64,000 nucleotides of DNA. It comes from Eimeria necatrix (taxonomy: Eukaryota; Apicomplexa; Conoidasida; Eucoccidiorida; Eimeriidae). Below are positions 1-23,433 of this stretch, one piece after another. The number at the start of each line of letters is the position of its first letter. The first letter of the stretch is position 1. The translations under genes were made by a program, and so were the position numbers. The stretch is taken from contig NW_013651788.1 of NCBI RefSeq assembly GCF_000499385.1, forward strand, positions 23,058 to 87,057, read 5' to 3'. A model generated the notes under the pieces. It ran no database searches, had not been told where the DNA came from, and worked only from the letters and a program-made list of their open reading frames with translations.

Positions 1-45
<45 letters not shown>

Positions 46-54
46 TTTGCTGCA

Positions 55-5523
<5,469 letters not shown>

Positions 5524-5771
5524 ATGTAATGATGCACTTGAGTGTTTTAGTTTAAAACGGCAAGGAAGAAAGGCCTTGCTTTCTTTGCTGAGGTGCATGC
5601 CCACCTCACAGCTGCAGCAGCAGCAGCTGCAGCAGCAGCAGCTGCAGCAGCAGCAGCTGCAGCGGCAGCAGCAGCAGCAGACGTAGCGCCGGGAACGCAG
5701 TTCTTGCTGCTGCCACGCTGCTTCTGGCTAGAAGATACCCAACCCTTCCCCTAGCTTAGGTTTTAAAGTTC

Positions 5772-5808
5772 AGGGTTTAGGGTTTAGGGTTTAGGGTTTA
5801 GGGTTTAG
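5772..5808. repeat. Telomere-like TTTAGGG array
   Basis: Five TTTAGGG units sit immediately 3' of the stop of the minus-strand secreted protein. They separate it from the convergent ankyrin-like gene. Confidence 0.9.
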
Positions 5809-5810
5809 AA

Positions 5811-6429
5811 TCAGTGAAAGATGCTCAGTGGCTCCGTTGCAGCAGGCAACTGGTAGTCGTAGGTGCCCACGGTCGGAGATAGAAAGCCCTGCTGCAGTGC
5901 AGCAGCAGCAGCAGCAGCGGGGTTGGGTGCAGCAGCAGCAGCAGCAGCGCCGTCAGCAGCAGCAGGGGGCCCCACAGAAGCAAAAGGCGCCAGCGACAGA
6001 ATTGCTTCTGCAGTCTTGTGGGCCTCTTCTTCTGGCAAGAAGGGGGTTTGTGGCAGCGCAGCAGTTGCTGCTGCAGTTGCTGCTGCTGCTGCTGCTGCTG
6101 CTTGCTGCAGCACGTTCTTCGGCTGCAGCAAATCCGCAGGTGCTGCTCCCAGGAAGTCCCCAGCTAGCTGCTGCGCTGCTTCTTGCGGCAGCAGGGGGGA
6201 GAGGGTCTGCACAGCTTCTGCAACGGGGGAGAGGCCTGCTGCTGCTGCTGCTGGTCCAGCACGTGTTGCTGCTGCTGCAGCAGCATCAAGCGCTCCTGCT
6301 GCTTGCTGCTGGCTGCTGCCCAGCCCGTAAGCTTCAGCAGCAGGAAGCCGGGACCTCAAAAGGCCCAGAGGGCCCAACGGGAGGCCCTCAAACTCGAGAG
6401 GCAGCAAAGAGAGTTTGGTGCTGCTGCCT

Positions 6430-6463
<34 letters not shown>

Positions 6464-6807
6464 CTCCCCTCAGCCCCAGAGGCCCGAAAGACACGCCACT
6501 CCCCAGGAGCTGCTGTGGCAGCTGCTGCAGCTGCTGTAGGGGCTGCTGCAGCTGCTGAGGCAGCTGCTGCAGCGGCTGCTGCAGCTGCTGAGGTAGTTGC
6601 TGCAGCTGCTGCAGAGGCTGCTGCAGCTGCTGTAGGGGCTGCTGCAGCTGCTGCGGCAGCAGCCGCAGCTGCTGCAGGGGCTCCTGCAGGTGCTGTAGGG
6701 GCTGCAAAGACAAAGGCAGCTGCTGCAGCTGCTGCTGCAGAGGCCCAGTTAGCGGGGACGCCAGCTGCTGCAGCTGCTGCGGTATCTCCTGCTGCGGCTG
6801 CTGCTGC

Positions 6808-6840
<33 letters not shown>

Positions 6841-7139
6841 GGCTGCTGTAGTGGGAGCTGCGGCAGCTGCTGCGGGACCTGCTGAAGCGGAGTGCCTGGG
6901 AAGTGCTGCTGCTGCTGCTGCAGTGGCTCCACAGGAAGATCGCTGAGGCTATCTTGCAGCAGCTGCTGCGGCGGGAACTGTTGCAGCAGCTGCTGCTGCT
7001 GCTGCTGCTGCTGCGGGTCCAGATCAGGCTGAAGAGGCCTCACGCTCAGCAGCTGAGGCACCGGGATACCCACAAATGCGTCTGCTGCTGCTGCTGCAGA
7101 GAGAGCAGCAGCAAGCAGAAGGCAAGGGCGAGCGGGCAT
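5811..7139 (-). CDS. Secreted Gln/Pro/Leu-rich repeat protein
   Basis: A single-exon 442-residue frame. The first ATG opens a clear signal peptide (MPARPCLLLAAALSAAAAADA), so entry to the secretory pathway is likely. Residues about 45-225 are repeats built on PLQQLQQ and LPQQLQQ, made by CAG/CTG expansion with interspersed Pro and Leu codons. Poly-Ser, poly-Gln and poly-Ala tracts follow. The C-terminal half has non-repetitive segments (for example AVQTLSPLLPQEAAQQLAGD), which argues for real coding. No enzyme motif or membrane helix was seen after the signal. It is bounded on both sides by TTTAGGG arrays. No family was recognised; a secreted or organelle-stored protein is an inference from the signal peptide only. 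Confidence 0.75.
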
Positions 7140-7160
7140 CGCGGGGCTCTAGAGACTCAA

Positions 7161-7492
7161 GGGTTTAGGGTTTAGGGTTTAGGGTTTAGGGTTTGGGCGA
7201 ATTTGTTAAAAAGCCACAATTCAAATTTAAGCGTTCAAATAAAAACCAATTTATTTTGCTGCTGCTGCTGCTGCTGCAGCGGCTGCTGCTGCTACTGCAG
7301 TAGTGGCGGAGGGTCCGGGCTCGCCATCAGCAGCAGACTGCTGCTGCTGCTGCTGCTGCTGCTCCTGCCCTATCCCTTCGCTGCCTATCTGCAAGAACTC
7401 AGAGCTAAGACTACGCGATGTTTTATGTTACAAGTTCGAGGACGAATATAACGCTAGGGTTTAGGGTTTAGGGTTTAGGGTTTAGGGTTTAG
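7161..7492. repeat. Telomere-like TTTAGGG arrays
   Basis: Arrays at 7161-7196 and 7454-7492 flank about 255 bases with short CTG runs. No secure exon was found between them. Confidence 0.9.
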
Positions 7493-8019
7493 CTCCACTG
7501 GATGCTCACCCTCTCCTGGCCCACGGGACACCGAGGTGTCCCTGCTAACGCTAATAAAGGCCCTTTCAAAGTTATACTTTGTTATTTGCTGCTGCTGCAG
7601 CTGCTGCTGCTGCTGCAGTTGCTGCTGCTGCTGCAGCAGAGAGCCGACAGCGTGAAAGGATACGCCGGGCCACGAGGTGTACGTACAGCTGAGACAACGC
7701 CTGCAGCAGGAAAAGGGAGCTGCAGCAGCGCCGCCAAACAGCCAGTTTAAAGACTCTATGATTAAATAATTAAAAACTAAATAATTAATTTTAAACAATA
7801 AATAAAATAAACCACAAAAAGGCGAAACTTGTGGCCAAATTCCAGGCTGTTCGGGGAGCGTCGGGCGCTGCAGCTGGGGGTTGCGAACTGGCTTTTCTTT
7901 CGCTTCTTTTTGCTGCAGATTTAAATTAAAAAAACAAAAATATAAAAAATTAATAAATAGTTCAGTGAGACGCAATTAACCAGCGCCTGAAGAACGAGAA
8001 GGTCACCCCCAGTCTCGCT

Positions 8020-8076
<57 letters not shown>

Positions 8077-9121
8077 GAAGCCTTTTCTGGCAGCACAGGG
8101 TGACGGAAACGAGTGTGTAAAAGTGGAAAGTTATTTTAAATTGTTTTTAAAATGAAATATAATCCAATTGACTTACTTGAGCCGCTGAGACATCCGAGAG
8201 CAGCAGCAGCAGCAGCAGCAGCAGCGGGGCCGTCAGCAGCAGCATATTTGAAATGGTCTATAAACTAACCATATTGTTCTTTAAAACCTTTCCACAAAGC
8301 TCTATCCCCTAAAACCTAAACCCTAGTTCCCAGGCTAAACCCTAAACCCTAAACCCTAAACCCTAAGTGGACAAAAAAGAAGGGTAAGCCAAGGAGTGAC
8401 CCGGCTGCGGGGCATCAGAGACAAACCCCAGCAAAACCCTAAACCCTAAACCCTAAACCCTAAACGCTAAAGCTCTCTAACTCAATGGCTATCCAAGAGA
8501 TTGCTTTAGCATTCTAGAGGCAAGTTAAGAAGCTACAAACCCTAAACCCTAAACCCTAAACCCTAAACCCTGCCTGTGGCCGTAGCCGACTGCAGGGGAG
8601 CGAAGGTGACCACCCCTCGGGGCAGGGCAGCAGTTCCAAACCCCAAACCCTAAACCCTAAACCCTAAACCCTAAACCCTAAACTCTAAACCCTAAACTCT
8701 AAACCCTAAACCCTAAATTTGGCCTTTTTGAGTCCTGAAGAGCCGAAGATGTGGCGAGACGACAGCCAGGCAAAAGGATAGATGGCGCGGCAGCAGCAGC
8801 AGCAGCAGCAGCAGCAGCGGCTGCTGCTGCTGCTGCTGGTGACGGCTTCTCCCCCAGGATAGGTCAGGCAGCAGCTGCTGTTGCTGCCTGCGTCTGCTGC
8901 TGCTGCAGCAGCAGATCAAACCCTCAGCAACTTCTTTGCTCTTGCTGTTTCTGCGGCCGCGCAGCAGCAGCAGCAGCAGCAGCAGGTAAAAGGTATCTGA
9001 ATATAAATGCATTTATATTTATATAATTCTTTTGGAATTATATTTATATTTTTGCATTTCCCTTTTCACACTTTCGCAGGTTCTTTGCAAGCTCTCAAGT
9101 GACCTCATCGCTCTCCAAACT

Positions 9122-9171
<50 letters not shown>

Positions 9172-9176
9172 GGAAA
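7493..9176. other. Repeat-rich interval without a secure gene
   Basis: It contains a palindrome copy (7674-7691), an AT-rich stretch (7760-7980), a long CTG run (8022-8074), four AAACCCT arrays and CAG runs at 8780-9000. Short plus-strand frames (7805-7915; 9081-9170, which follows a TTTCGCAG acceptor and reads VLCKLSSDLIALQ then poly-Gln) could be exons, but no phase-consistent chain was found. Confidence 0.5.
8308..8718. repeat. Cluster of four AAACCCT arrays
   Basis: Arrays at about 8308-8367, 8436-8468, 8538-8572 and 8636-8718, separated by 65-70 base unique segments. The last contains AAACTCT variants. The even spacing resembles introns between short exons, but no coding chain was confirmed. 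Confidence 0.85.
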
Positions 9177-9410
9177 ATGCGGTTCTTGGGCCTGGGCGTG
9201 GGGCTGTGCGTGTGGCAGCAGCTTGCTGCTGCTGCTGCTGCACTGGATGTGTGGGAAGCTCTGGAGGAAATGGCTGTGGGGGCTGGTGTCTTTGAAGAAA
9301 TAGGAGAGTCAGTATTTGCTGCTGCTGCTGAGCTGCCGCAGCTGCTGGAGTTCAAGGAGGCTCTTTTCGACTACTTCATGGAGGAGGTTGCTGCCAAGAT
9401 CCAGGCGGAG

Positions 9411-9454
<44 letters not shown>

Positions 9455-9600
9455 GCAGCAGCAGCAGCAGAAGCTGCAGCAAATCGACCAACTCGCCGAC
9501 ACTTTCTTCCTTTCTCCCTTCGGAGTTTCTCTCCAAGAGGTCAAAGCCCTGCCGCGGATTGCTTCAGCAATTCTGGAGCCCAACGCGAGCACGCGCAGCG

Positions 9601-9653
<53 letters not shown>

Positions 9654-10255
9654 GGGTTCCTGCGCCGCGTGCCCGGCCTCGACCAGGCCGAGCTCGAGGC
9701 CCTTGCGGAGTCTGTTGCTGAAAGTGTTGCCAACAGCACTTCTTATGGCTTCCGCACGAAGAACAATTTGGTGTCTGCTGCTGCTGCTGCTGCTGCTGCA
9801 GCAGCAAAGAAGAGCGGCGTGGACACTTCCAACCCAGCAGCAGTAGCCGCCTTCATTGCGCAGATCATAGACCCCCTCAAGCTCCTCCAACTGCAGCAGC
9901 AGCTCATCGCCCAGGAGCAGCAGCAGCAGCAGCAGCAGCAGGAGCAGCAGCAGCAGGAGCAGCAGCAGCCACAGCAGCCACAGCAGCCACAGGAGCCCCA
10001 GCAGCCGCAGGAGCCGCAGGAGCCGCAGCAGCCACAGGAGCCCCAGCAGCCGCAGGAGCCGCAGCAGCCGCAGCAGCCGGAGGAGCAGCAGGGCCAGGAG
10101 GAGTCACAGCAGCAGCAGCAGCAGCAGCAGCAGGAGCAGCAGCAGCAGCAGCAGCAAGAGAACACCGAGTCCGCGGAGCCCTCGCCGGAGCCCTCTGAAG
10201 AGTCCGCTGCTGCTTCCAACCCCTCAAGCAGCGCAACCCGCCCCGCCCCGCCGCC

Positions 10256-10300
<45 letters not shown>

Positions 10301-10560
10301 AGAGGAGGCCGCGGGAAGCCCGCAGCGGTTCAGCCGCACCGCCCCGCTGGGCCCGCTGCAGGGAGCAGCAGATAACTTTTATTTGCTGCAGTGGGCCATT
10401 CAAAACCCGCTGGCAATGCTGGAGTGGAGAGCTGTGGTGTACAGACAGTGCTTGCTGCTGCTGCGCAGCGAAGACGCATGCAGCCGCTACCTCAGCGTCG
10501 AGCCGCTGGCCCTCAGCCACGGCGGCCTCAACAGCCCCTGGATCCCCAGCAGCAGCGAGT

Positions 10561-10562
<2 letters not shown>
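9177..10562 (+). CDS. Secreted Gln-rich protein
   Basis: A single-exon frame. The ATG at 9177 was chosen because it opens a signal peptide (MRFLGLGVGLCVWQQLAAAA). The in-frame ATG at 9099 would only add a poly-Ser run. About 461 residues. A conserved-looking acidic region (EALEEMAVGAGVFEEIGESV, then EFKEALFDYFMEEVAAKIQA) is followed by poly-Gln, a segment LADTFFLSPFGVSLQEV, poly-Ser and a long QEPQQPQ repeat (about residues 265-330). The Cys-containing C-terminus (AVVYRQCLLLLRSEDACSRY) is non-repetitive. No known domain was recognised. A secreted role is inferred from the signal peptide; the rest is unknown. Confidence 0.75.
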
Positions 10563-10609
<47 letters not shown>

Positions 10610-10723
10610 GCGGCAGGGGAGGCAGCAGCAGGCTGCAGCGCGAAGCAGCTGGGCCACGCGCAGCGGCGGTGCAGGGGGAGAGCAGTTTAGGCTTGACAGG
10701 TAGGCGGGCTACGCCCACACAAA

Positions 10724-10768
<45 letters not shown>

Positions 10769-11172
10769 TGCTGCTGTTGCTGCTGCTGCTGCTGCTGGAG
10801 ACCGGCGCTTCGCCAGTCTTGCTGCGGAAGCCTTTGAAGGGATCGCCCGCAGTTTGTGCACTCGGTGTATAGACACCTGGGCACACTGGTTCCCGTTCTG
10901 CTGCCAACAGGCAGTATTTGCTGCTGCAGCAGCAGCAGCAGCAGCAGCAGCAACTGAAACTCGAGCTCAAGCAGGTTTTTTCTGGAATTGTGACGTGGAA
11001 GCAGCAAATAAATTAAATTAGACTTAAATAATTTAGTTAGATTGGATTATTGTAGAATGAAATGAGTTTCGTTTGGCAGCAGTTGCTGCAGAGAGCAAAC
11101 CGGAGCTGCTGCTGTTACCTTTCTGCTTCTATTTGTCTCTAGTCTTAGTTTCATTTGCTCGTCTCTAGCCGT

Positions 11173-11210
<38 letters not shown>

Positions 11211-11686
11211 CTGTTGCTGATGGCCAAAACGTGGGAACAGCGAGCAGCAGCAGCGGCATCGGCAGCAGCAGCCAACAGATGGAGACTGAGATTCCATTTA
11301 ATGTAGTCAGTGCAGGCACTTAGATCAGCAGCAGCAGCAGGGTCTGCTGCTGCTGCTGCTGCTGCTGCTGCTACCGTGAGGTCACCCCGGGAACGTGAAC
11401 ACATTCACCTCAGCAGCAAAGGGAGTAAGGGCAGCAGCAGCAGCAGCAGCAGCGGCAGCGAGATACACAAAGACCTTAACACAAAAGAAGGGGATGTATC
11501 CAAATTGGCAGGGATAAGAGCAGCAGCAGCAGCTGCTGCTGCTGCTGCTTCTTCCGCTGCTGCTCAGGTCACCACCAAGGCGTACCAGATCTAGGCTTCT
11601 GCTGCTGCTGCCTCTGCGGAAAGTCATCTCCAATTGAATTAATTGATTTTAAATTTATATTTAAATTTAGTGTATAAATATTTCAG
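10563..11686. other. Interval with possible upstream exons of the next gene
   Basis: Contains CAG runs (10560-10610, 10724-10767), a palindrome-like copy (10863-10879) and an AT-rich stretch (11000-11060). A stop-free plus-strand frame at about 10770-11018 (RRFASLAAEAFEGIARSLC) and another at 11310-11594 (SEIHKDLNTKEGDVSKLAG) look non-random and may be 5' exons, but their junctions are not resolved. Confidence 0.35.
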
Positions 11687-12046
11687 AGGAACTTCAGGCA
11701 AAGCGCAGCAAACGACTTGCCTTTCGGGCGCTGCTGCTGCAGCTGCTGCTGCTGCTGCCGCTGCTGCGGCTTCCCCATCTGTCTGTACACTCCAGAAGCT
11801 CCAAAGGCTTTCCATTTAGCTAGATCACTTCATTTTTCTTTTGATCTCTTTTTGTCTACGGCGTTCCCCCTCCCCACACTGTGCCGGGCTCTAGCTGCTG
11901 CTGCAGCAGCAGCAGCAGCAAAAGCTTTCCGCGCCGATTTCTTGTAGAGCCTTCTACACCAAATCGAGAGGGTCCTCAGCTACAAGAAATGCCTTTTGCT
12001 GCCTCTTAAGCAGCACAAGCAGCTGGACACGAGGCGTACATACAAC

Positions 12047-12079
<33 letters not shown>

Positions 12080-12412
12080 ATAGCACAGCCGAGATGGAGC
12101 CAAAGCCCTCCACACTAAGCCGCTGCTGCTGCAGGCGCAGCAGCAGCAGCTGCTGCTTCAGCAGCACCAAGTGGCGGTCGAGATCCACGTGGGGATCTGC
12201 TGCAGTGAAGCCAAGAGGAGCAGCCGCAAAGACGAGAGGCAGCGGCTCTGCTGCTGAGAGTGCAGCAGCAGCAGCAGCAGCAGCGCCGACAGCTAGAGCA
12301 GCAGCAGTAGCGGCAGCAAGACAAGCAGCTGCAGCAGCAGCAAGAGCTACTGCAGCAGCAAACGCCGAAAGACGCATTCAGCGGATCCGGCGGCAGCAAA
12401 ACAAAGGCATAG

Positions 12413-12444
<32 letters not shown>

Positions 12445-12693
12445 ACAGGCGGCTGGAGCAGCAGCAGCAGTGACGCATGCTGTGCTTGCAGCTGTGTCTC
12501 ACCGCGCAGCCGGAGCAAGAGCTATGGTTTGAATTGCTGCTGCAGCAAAGGAGGACCCAGCAGCAGCAACAGGGGCAGCAGCTGCTGCAGCAGCCCTAAA
12601 GTCTCCCGGCCTGCTGCTGCTGCGCTGCTGCCGCAGACTACTTCCTGCAACGCAGAGGCAGAGAGGCCACGCTGCTACTGCTATCTTCCCTGC

Positions 12694-12727
<34 letters not shown>

Positions 12728-12799
12728 GCTGCAGCAGCACCCCAAGCTCCGCAGGGCACAGCGCAAGACGGAGCATTTGCTGCAGCGCCAAAGCCGGTT

Positions 12800-12831
<32 letters not shown>

Positions 12832-13158
12832 TCAGCATCATCTCTGCTGCTCTCCAGCATTGGGGCAAGTGCAACGTCAAGATGCCTTTCTATGCAGGCA
12901 GCAGCAGCAGAAGCAGTTGCTGCTGCTGCAGCAGCGAACGAACACGCCGCTGCTCTAACGACCTCTGCTGCAGCAAACATGCCCCAAAGCTGTGGGCGTC
13001 CCCCGCAGCAGCAGCAGCAGCAGCTGCTGCTGCAGCAGCAGCAAAGCTTCGCTGTGGAAGAGCTGCTGCGGCCGATGTTGCTGCCTTCATATGATGCAGC
13101 AGCAGCACAAGAAGTGCGCGTACACCCCAAGCAATCAGCAGGGCCTGCCGGTTTCTAC

Positions 13159-13202
<44 letters not shown>

Positions 13203-13541
13203 GAAGTACTGCTGCTCAACAGACATATCGACTTTTGGGACAACGGTGGACAGCGAGAGCTGTTGCTGCTGCAGCGGGCACTGCAGCAGCAGCGACTGCG
13301 GCAGCAGCAAATTCTGCCACAGCAACTGCGGCAGCAGCAGCAGCAGCAACTGCAGCACTAGCAGCAGCAACTGCAGCAGCAGCAGCAGCAACTGCAGCAG
13401 CACGGAGGCCTTCCTTGCTGCTGATGTCGCTTGGTGGCAAAGCCGTGCTGCTGCCTGGAGGCGCCACGCTGTCTCTTCTTTCAAGCAGCTGCAGCAGATG
13501 CAGCAGCTCAGCAAAAGCCTGCAGCAGCAGCTGCGCTTCAT

Positions 13542-13578
<37 letters not shown>

Positions 13579-13693
13579 AATGGGATCAACCAAGTGCAAA
13601 CAGCAAAGGCTCGAAATGCCCGAGCACTTTGCCACTGAGAAACCAGCAAGAATGGCTGCTGCTGCCGAAGAAGCTGTTGTTGCTGTTACAAGA

Positions 13694-13731
<38 letters not shown>

Positions 13732-13896
13732 CCCTCTGCACTCCCTGTAGAGCCCAACGAGCAGCAGCAGCAGAAGCAACAGCAAACACTGCAGCGCCTA
13801 AACCGAATGTCAAGCAGAAGCGGCAAAACCAGCAGCAACAGAAACAGCAGCAGCAGCAGTACCGGCGAAGGAAGCAGCAGCAGCAGCAGAAGCTGA
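11687..13896 (+). CDS. Spliced Gln-rich coiled-coil protein, unknown function
   Basis: Exon-like blocks on the plus strand: 11687 to about 11745 after a TTTCAG acceptor (ELQAKRSKRLAFRALLLQ), about 11980-12050 (SYKKCLLLPLKQHKQLDTRR), about 12740-12900 (LRRAQRKTEHLLQRQSRLQ then poly-Gln), about 13030-13190 (SFAVEELLRPMLLPSYDA), about 13225-13370 (HIDFWDNGGQRELLLLQRAL) and about 13400-13590 (SFKQLQQMQQLSKSLQQQL). The last joint is phase-consistent: a donor at CAA|GTGCAA near 13591 joins 13732-13896, which reads PSALPVEPNEQQQQKQQQ and ends in a Ser-rich tail with TGA at 13894. The helices are rich in Leu, Gln and Arg, consistent with a coiled coil. Start and inner junctions are not settled, and no family was recognised. 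Confidence 0.4.
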
Positions 13897-14083
13897 AGCA
13901 GCAGCAGCAAGCTGCTGCTGCCAGCCTTCTAACACTGAGCCTGCCTCGGGAATGTGCACTGCTTTCCATGCAATTCATCTTCAAATAAAAAACAGATTTT
14001 GTCCCTAGTTTCGCAGCAGCAGCAGCAGCTGCTGCTGCTGCTGCTGCTGCAGCTGCTGCTGCTGCAGCTGCTGCTGCAGCAGG

Positions 14084-19722
<5,639 letters not shown>

Positions 19723-19727
19723 TATCT

Positions 19728-19762
19728 AAACCCTAAACCCTAAACCCTAAACCCTAAACCCT
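19728..19762. repeat. Telomere-like AAACCCT array
   Basis: Five AAACCCT units lie 6 bases upstream of the UTP25 start codon, so they are in the presumed promoter or 5' leader. This is one of the few arrays that is not obviously intronic. Confidence 0.9.
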
Positions 19763-20353
19763 AGAGCTGAGGCCCTGAAGGCGTTGAAGATCGGCCGCTG
19801 CTGCTGCGTCGACGCAGCGGCAGCAGCAGAAGCAAATGCTGCGCCTTGCTGCTGCTAATTGGTGGGCCTTAAGCTGCTTCACCGCAGCTGCAGCAGCTGC
19901 CGTTGCTGCTGCTGCTGCTGCAGCCGCAGCTGCAGCAGTTTCTGCTGCTGCTGGGGGGGCCCCCTGTGGGGCCGAGGGCCTCCTGTGTCCTTCTGCTGCG
20001 CTGCAGAGGCCCTCTATCAGCTGCTGCAGCAGCTGCAGCAGCAAAATACAATATTACATGAAAACTGAATTCAAATAAAATAAAAAACGTGAAAGGGTCT
20101 CTAGATAACGATTGGATCTCCAGTTGTTGCTGCTGGTGCTGCATGCGACAGCAGATCCGCAGCACCGCAGCCGCTCACTAGCAGCAGCAGCAGCAGCAGC
20201 AGCAGTAGCAGCAGCAGCAGCGGCAGCAGCAACAATGCAGCAACCGCAGCAACCTGCATCAAATCTCGTAAAATTTTGAAAGTTTGTTGCAGTCGCTCAC
20301 GCGGAGTGTCTGTTTGACGTGGAGGCATTGCTGTTACGCCTAGCTGCTTCTCA

Positions 20354-20388
<35 letters not shown>

Positions 20389-20454
20389 AGCTGCTGCTGC
20401 TGCTGCTACTGCTAAAGTGGCCGCTGCTGCCACAGCTGTTTTGCTCGCCATCAC
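19754..20454 (-). CDS. Possible two-exon small protein
   Basis: Exon 1 is 20454-20254 (67 codons): a poly-Ala stretch, then ATEKQLGVTAMPPRQTDT and a helix RERLQQTFKILRDLMQ. A donor CAG|GTTGCT joins in phase to 20032, which reads LLQQLIEGLCSAAEGHRRP and then an Ala-rich part with VKQLKAHQLAAARRS. The stop falls in the flanking telomere-like array, which weakens the model. The intron carries CTG runs. No family was recognised. Confidence 0.3.
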
Positions 20455-20538
20455 TGCTGCTTCTTGCGAGTTTGAGCGCCCGTAAGAGGCGGCAGCAGCA
20501 GCAGCAACTCCTGCAGCTCAGCTGCCGCGCCTCGCACC

Positions 20539-20577
20539 CAAACCCTAAACCCTAAACCCTAAACCCTAAACCCTAGG
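20539..20577. repeat. Telomere-like AAACCCT array
   Basis: Five to six AAACCCT units directly upstream of the ATG at 20578. Confidence 0.9.
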
Positions 20578-21426
20578 ATGTCAGCGCGGGCCCAGGGAGA
20601 GAATATGGCCCCGCAGCTGCTGGGGCGCTCCAGGGCGGAGCGGCTGCTGGACGGGGTATATGCGCGGCAGCGGCTGCTGCTGCGGAAGCGGCGGCGGCAG
20701 CAGCAGCAGCAGCAGCAGCAGCAGATTCTGCTGCCGGAGGAGCGAGCTGCGAGGCGGCGCGTGCTGATTAAGGCGCCTCCTTCGAAGGAGGAGCAGCAGC
20801 GGCAGCAGCAGCAGCAGCAGCAGCAGCGGGCAGCAGCAGCAGCAGCAGCAGCAAAAGCTGGGGTGTCTGTACAGAGGGCCCTGCGCGATCTCATAGAAAA
20901 GCACTTCCGCAGCAAAGGAAAGTATGCGAAGGCTGTGCGGCTGCTGCAGCAGATGTGGGGTGCCTACTTCAGCAGCAGCAGCAGCAGCAGCAGCAGACCT
21001 TTCTTTGGGGCTCTTGTTGCTGCTGCTTCCTCAGATCTTGCATATTCAGATCCCCAGGGAAGACAGGCTGTGTCTTCTCTTTTCAAGGAGCGCGTGCTGC
21101 CGCTGCTGCAGCAGCAGCAGCAGCAGCAGCAGGAGAAGGCAGAGGCCTTCCTCAGACTCGCCGACGCCCGCAAGCAGCAGCAGCAGCAGCGCCTGCAGCA
21201 GGAGCTTGCTGCGTCTGCCTTCCCGCTGCACAGCAGCAATTCCAGCTTCTACAGCAGCAGAAGCAGCAGCAGCATGCTGCAGCAGCGAGCCAACGCTGCA
21301 GCAGCACAGGACGTGGCGGAAGCTGCTGCTGCGGCTGTCATGCGCGCGGAAATCGCAGCGCAGCAGCAACCGCAGCAGCAGCAGCAGCAAGAGCAGCAGG
21401 AACCTGCAGGTGAGGGCGCTGCGAAT

Positions 21427-21472
<46 letters not shown>

Positions 21473-21734
21473 GGGCAGCAGAACTTAGCCAAGAGCTGGT
21501 AGATTTGCTGCAGCTGCTGCGGGTTCGCTGCGTGGTGCATCCGCAGCTAGAGACAGATGATGCATTTCAGTTTAGTGCTGCTGTTATGGAGCTGCGGCTG
21601 CTGCTGCAGCAGCTGCAGCAGCAGCAGCAGCAGCAAGACGAGGAGGAGTCGCTGGAGGAGGGCTGGGACTCCGAAGAAGAAATGGAAGAGCAGAATGCTG
21701 AGGAAGAGGCGCCGCAGAGGAAGCAGCCCAGGCT

Positions 21735-21785
<51 letters not shown>

Positions 21786-21901
21786 GCAGCGAGAGGAGCA
21801 GCAGCAGTCCAGTGACCCCAGCGCGTCGGTAGGTCGCCGCAACAGCAGCACAGGCAGCAGCAACGGCGACGGAGGCATCAGCCAAAACAACAGCTCAGCT
21901 G

Positions 21902-21945
<44 letters not shown>

Positions 21946-22849
21946 GGCAGCAGCAGCAGCAGCTCGGACGGCGTTTGGCGCGTCAAAACTGAGCAAGCGG
22001 ATAATGCGGGCGAGGCTGAGAAGCCGCCTGCAGCAGCAGCAGCAGCAGCAGAAACAGCAGCAGCAGCAGCAGTTGCAGAAACAGCAGCAGCAGATGCAGC
22101 AGCAGCAGCTGGGGGTGCTGCTGCTTCTGATGCTGCAGATAGAGAGGAAGCTGCTGCTGCAGCAGAGGATGCAGTGACGAGAGGCGAAGGGGCAGCAGGA
22201 GAGGCAGCAGCAGCAGCAGCAAAAGCAGCAGCAGCAGCAGAGGAAGCAGCAGCAGCAGATGATGCAGCAGCAGAAGAAGAGTGGCCTCTTCCCTTAGGGT
22301 GCGGCAGTAAACCCTAGCTGCCAAACCGCTAGCCGTAAACTCTCACCCCCAGGCTCTAAACCCTAAACCCTAGGGCTCAAACCCTAAACCCTAGGCCCCA
22401 AACCCTAAACCCTAGGCCCCAAACCCTAAACCCTCAATCTTGAGAAGCAGCCTCACCAGGGAAGCAGTGCTGCGCAGCAGCCGGGCCCTGGCTTCGCAGC
22501 CTAGGGTTTACGAGTAGGCCAGGATTTGGGGTTTAGGGTTTAGGGTTTAGGGTTTAGGGTTTAGGGTTTAGGGTTTGTGTGGCTTCAGGAAACAGGCCAT
22601 TCTCGTGCTGAGCAAATGCTTCTTCCTTGACGCTCTCTCTACAGTCTTTGCATTCCGCACGGTGAGCCGTTATTAGGGTTTAGGGTTTAGGGTTTAGGGT
22701 TTGGGGTTTAGGGTTTAAGGCCAAGGGCTAGGGGTTTAGGGTTTAGAGTCTAGGGTTTAGGGTTTAGGACTCGGATGTTCGACTGTAGGTTCCTTGGGCG
22801 CGCGCCTCTGTGGATCAGCTCTTCCAGCAAGCATACAGGCATCGGTAAG

Positions 22850-22889
<40 letters not shown>

Positions 22890-23259
22890 AGTGCTGCTTC
22901 CAGAGCTGCTGCTGCTACTGCTGCAACCACTGCTGCTGCCAGCACTGCTGCTGCCAGCACTGCTGCTGTTGCTGCTGCTGCTGCTTCTAGCTTGCAGCAG
23001 TAATGTTTATTGCTGCAGCTGTGAGTGCAGCGTGTGCTGCTACAGCAGCAGCGCCCTGCGCCGCCGTTGCTGCAGCAGCAGCAGCTGGAGCAGCAGCAGC
23101 AGCAGCAGCAGCACGAGCAGCGGGAGCAGCAGCTAGTGCTTTTCTGTGGGGTTGCTGCTTTGCTTTAGGCATCTCTTCAACGACAGCGAGGCGCAGCAAA
23201 TTGCTGTCTGGCAGGCAGAGCTAAAGGCCAGCTCAGGTGCGCTGCTGCTGCTGCTGCTC

Positions 23260-23309
<50 letters not shown>

Positions 23310-23401
23310 GAAGCTCGGGCCGGGGGAGTGCAGTTGCAGGTTCACGTGCCGCTGGTCTTGCACTCTGTATCCTTGGGCGCTGTTGCTGCCGTTGCTGCTG
23401 T

Positions 23402-23433
<32 letters not shown>

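Noticed and set aside
12094..13638. A single 514-residue Ser/Cys-rich protein
   Set aside because: Composition swings between frames. Non-repetitive helices lie in different frames, which fits spliced exons better.
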